This document shows positions 61,316-64,000 of a DNA stretch of 64,000 bases, piece by piece (the stretch's first letter is position 1; each line of letters starts with the position of its first letter). The translations under genes were made by a program, and so were the position numbers. This stretch comes from Coffea arabica (Eukaryota > Streptophyta > Magnoliopsida > Gentianales > Rubiaceae): assembly GCF_036785885.1 (NCBI RefSeq), contig NC_092320.1, forward strand, positions 10,851,557 to 10,915,556, written 5' to 3'. The notes under the pieces are model-generated. The model saw nothing but the letters and a program-made list of their open reading frames with translations, was not told the DNA's origin and made no database searches.

Positions 61316-63491
61316 ATTTGATTAAATCCATTTTTAGATTTTTTTTTTTTTTCTTCTTTTCTCTCCGTAGCATATCTTCGAGGGCATCTATCTGGCAATG
61401 ACTGGCCTATTCTAGCATCTGCTCGCCCTATTCATTCAGTACTAAGAGTTTGATTCTAGTAGTAATAACTTTTTGCCAACTTTTCTTCCCTCCAAAACTA
61501 TGCGACAAATTGTTACGATTTGGCAATTTGGCAAGTAGTAGTAGTGGTAGACCAGTACAAGTCCCCTCCCCTCCGCGGCCATGTTTGCAATTCCAACCTT
61601 GTGCTGGCTGCACCTGCACTGCACAAAGGGGTTGGTTAAAATTTTTCTTTACGATTGATTACTTACCTTTTTTACGGTTACTTGTTAACTTGCCAGAATG
61701 GTACTAGTAACTACTCCCCTATTGCCACTCTTGCAATCCAATACCTTTCCTCTGAATGCATCTTACTTTTCGTCCATTAAATTTTTCGTTAACTCGAGAC
61801 AAGAATGCAAGGAATCTCATGCTTCCTTTTTTTTTTTTTTTTTTTTTCTAGTTTTGGCTTACGAGCAGCAGCGATGCTCCAAAACAAAAGACCCAGAGCC
61901 AGAGACTCCTACTCTACAAGAGCATATGTTCAAAAGTACACCCAAACGTATTCCATTTTATTGGCTATCATCCTCAGATCCATCATCAACCTTGTATACA
62001 AAAAAGTCTCTGCTGCGACTCAGGATTGTTCCCATAATTCAAGGGCCAAATGTGGTTCCAGGGCCTAAGTCTACTGTCTACTCCACATTGCAGGCCCCAA
62101 CTTGCATTAGTAAGGTAAAGGCCAGAAGTTGCTGAGGACTCAGCAGATGCATTTCCTCCGTAAAATTTCCTTGTCGAATTGCCTTAAAGCATTAGTTGGC
62201 AAAGTACACCGCATTCATAAATGCCACAACACTCCAAAAACTGATTTCTATCATGGCCATGGCTGTTCTGACCAGCACCCTCTGACTCACTGCCACTCTC
62301 CTCCTCTCAGAGCCCTGAGGCAGGCTTCCTCTCTTGCGTATTGGTGTGTGAAAGAAAAGCACCTGCTGCAACCATGCTGTGCTCCTCAGATAATGGTTAA
62401 AAATGCAGTTGCATTGGACCTCTTTCGGCACCTGCCTCTGCACTGGAATCATTTGTACCGTTTCTGGGTCCTCTTCCCGTACCAGCAAGAAAGCTTTTGA
62501 CCGATCATGCTAAATAAATAAAGCGCAAGCTAAACATCAAGCAGCTACCCCACTTTTAGCTCAACAGATGGTATAAATATAATCAATCAGCTCCCCGATT
62601 CTTCCGAAAAAGAAAAAAATGGCAAAGCAATATATATAGTCCCCATCATATCTTGCTAAGACACACAAGTGTCTAGCATGACAATCGAGTCTGCCATCCT
62701 TCTGTGAGAAATATCACTTGCAGAAATTTATTGAGAGAAATTTGTACTCCAGATATCAACAGATTTCCAGTCGCACATGCACAAATCTAACCTTCTCAGA
62801 AGATAGCAGCGATGTACAAGCAAACAAATACTACTATTTATCCTGGCATCTGCCAGTAATTCCCTTGTATCGACTGTCAAGGTCTCGGGTGTCCTTGTGA
62901 ACTTTAGATGAATATTGGCACCCACCCATACCACAAAAAGTTTTTGACTGATCAATGAACAGGCACGGAGTTTACTCGAGTAGTTGTCATTACGAGGAGA
63001 AAACTTTTGCTCCTGTGGCGTCATTGATTATAGAGATTTACCATCCTATTTCTCGGGAAACACGAGTACACCTGTTGTATCTGAGGGTCAGGGAAACGAA
63101 AAAGGGCAGAAGGAGCCGATCAGCAAGGTCAAAGGTTCTCGCTCACAAACTCGAGCACCTTACTGCAAGACATCTAGGACCATCAATATTCAGTCTGTAG
63201 GACCAAGAAACCTGCCATTTTAGCTCTCATGCAAACCACGTCGCATATCAGTGCAAGAGTTAAACCAACAGCTACTAATCTGCTATGTTAAACTTCTCAC
63301 AGGGTGATCAAAATAAGATGTTTCAGCAAGTGGAACATGTCCGTCCTCTCAAAAGTTGCCCATCAGCATGCAGGCTGATAAAGCTCTTTGGCTATGCTAC
63401 ACTTAAAAATACTAGAAACAGCGTCCGATTAGGATCAGAGAGGATGCCCGAAAGCCTTTTCTAGGTTAACAAAACTGGGACAGGAGCAAAT

Positions 63492-63718
63492 CTATTCAGA
63501 AGCTGATGTCGACCTGCAGATAATGATGGTTATAGTTTTGAGTCTCATTGCTAATAGCAACTGACAAACAACAAAATCATACGCAATCAAGGACATACCT
63601 TACAGGGGGAAGCCATAAACTACTTGCAGAATAACTTGAGCTTTCTGAGAAACTGCAAGGCCCTCAGCATACTTCTTTTCCTTTGCACTTCCCACATAAC
63701 AAAATGGACATCCAAGGA
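63492..63718 (-). CDS. Last two coding exons of an unidentified gene, 5' part beyond right edge or not resolved
   Basis: A minus-strand segment of 115 bases (63718-63604) reads LGCPFCYVGSAKEKKYAEG, then LAVSQKAQVILQVVYGFP without a stop. It has an AG acceptor (AAATTAG) and a good donor CT|GTAAGG. Joining to 63513 after TATCTGCAG keeps phase, adds LSTSASE and ends at TAG (63492-63494). Without that splice the frame would stop two codons into the donor region. The peptide looks like real coding sequence: it is polar-hydrophobic patterned and has a CPFC pair. I cannot name the family. Upstream exons could not be assigned in 63770-64000. Confidence 0.45.
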
Positions 63719-64000
63719 CTAATTTATGACAAAAATATATATATCTCTCCTTTTTTTTTTTTGGGGAAAATTATATGAATAATCTGAAGGAGCACACAAA
63801 CTAAATAACGACCAAACTAAATCATAAGATGCAACTATTTGACGATTTCTTCCCCCAAGCAAACTCACACCTGAATCGGAGAAGCACACATCAAGCAAGG
63901 GGAAAATGAGCATGGAAGAATATATCTGATGTAAGCATATCATAAATCCTGTATACAACAGCTCTCTCATTGAACCATTATAATTTAGAAAGCGCCCAAA

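Larger units (their letters stand above)
59998..63491. other. GRF upstream region and spacer
   Basis: 60000-60240 looks like the GRF leader. Farther out are a CAG/CTG repeat, CT, GATA and AGT microsatellites, T runs (about 60571-60588 and 61829-61847) and, from 62100 on, a less AT-rich stretch with scattered short open frames and no family resemblance. The last part may be 3' UTR of the minus-strand gene at the right edge. Confidence 0.5.

Noticed and set aside
62129-62500. Frames of about 100-123 residues on both strands
   Set aside because: Sequence is less AT-rich and looks transcribed, but no family, splice logic or codon bias supports a protein.

Overview
The window is nuclear DNA from a flowering plant, most likely a eudicot. 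The evidence is short exons with GT-AG introns, AT-rich spacers, a Ty1/copia retroelement, and plant-specific families (GRF with a miR396 site, ELF4-like, a plant CYP72-type P450). A dispersed foldback family with TTTGGATTG ends resembles MITEs I recall from asterid genomes such as coffee; that placement is only a guess. Exon boundaries below were read by hand from splice consensus and reading phase. No transcript data were available.

Left to right: the 5' part of an RPA1 gene (minus, runs off the left edge); RPS3 (minus); about 5.9 kb of spacer with small repeats; an ELF4-like clock gene with a long 5'-UTR intron (minus); about 12 kb of repeat-rich spacer holding a 3.75-kb copia fossil at 15637-19389; a single-exon stress-response A/B-barrel (UP3-like) gene (plus); a CYP72-family P450 with a reading-frame break in exon 1 (plus); RPC4 of RNA polymerase III (minus); MED20 of the Mediator head (minus); a 24-exon CTR9 gene of the Paf1 complex (plus, 14.5 kb); about 5.4 kb of spacer; a GRF5-like transcription factor with a miR396 target site (minus); about 3.5 kb of spacer; and two terminal coding exons of an unidentified minus-strand gene leaving by the right edge.

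Most genes are conserved housekeeping or transcription genes: DNA replication and repair (RPA1), translation (RPS3), Pol III (RPC4), Mediator (MED20), elongation (CTR9). RPC4, MED20 and CTR9 lie side by side within about 23 kb, with MED20 and CTR9 divergent. This may be coincidence. I see no operon, gene cluster for a pathway, CRISPR, or obviously new system. The most useful anomalies are the altered RPS3 N-terminus, the P450 frame break, a GC-AG intron in CTR9, a duplicated promoter module upstream of RPC4, a tripled hairpin unit in an RPS3 intron, and a MITE that abuts the P450 stop codon.
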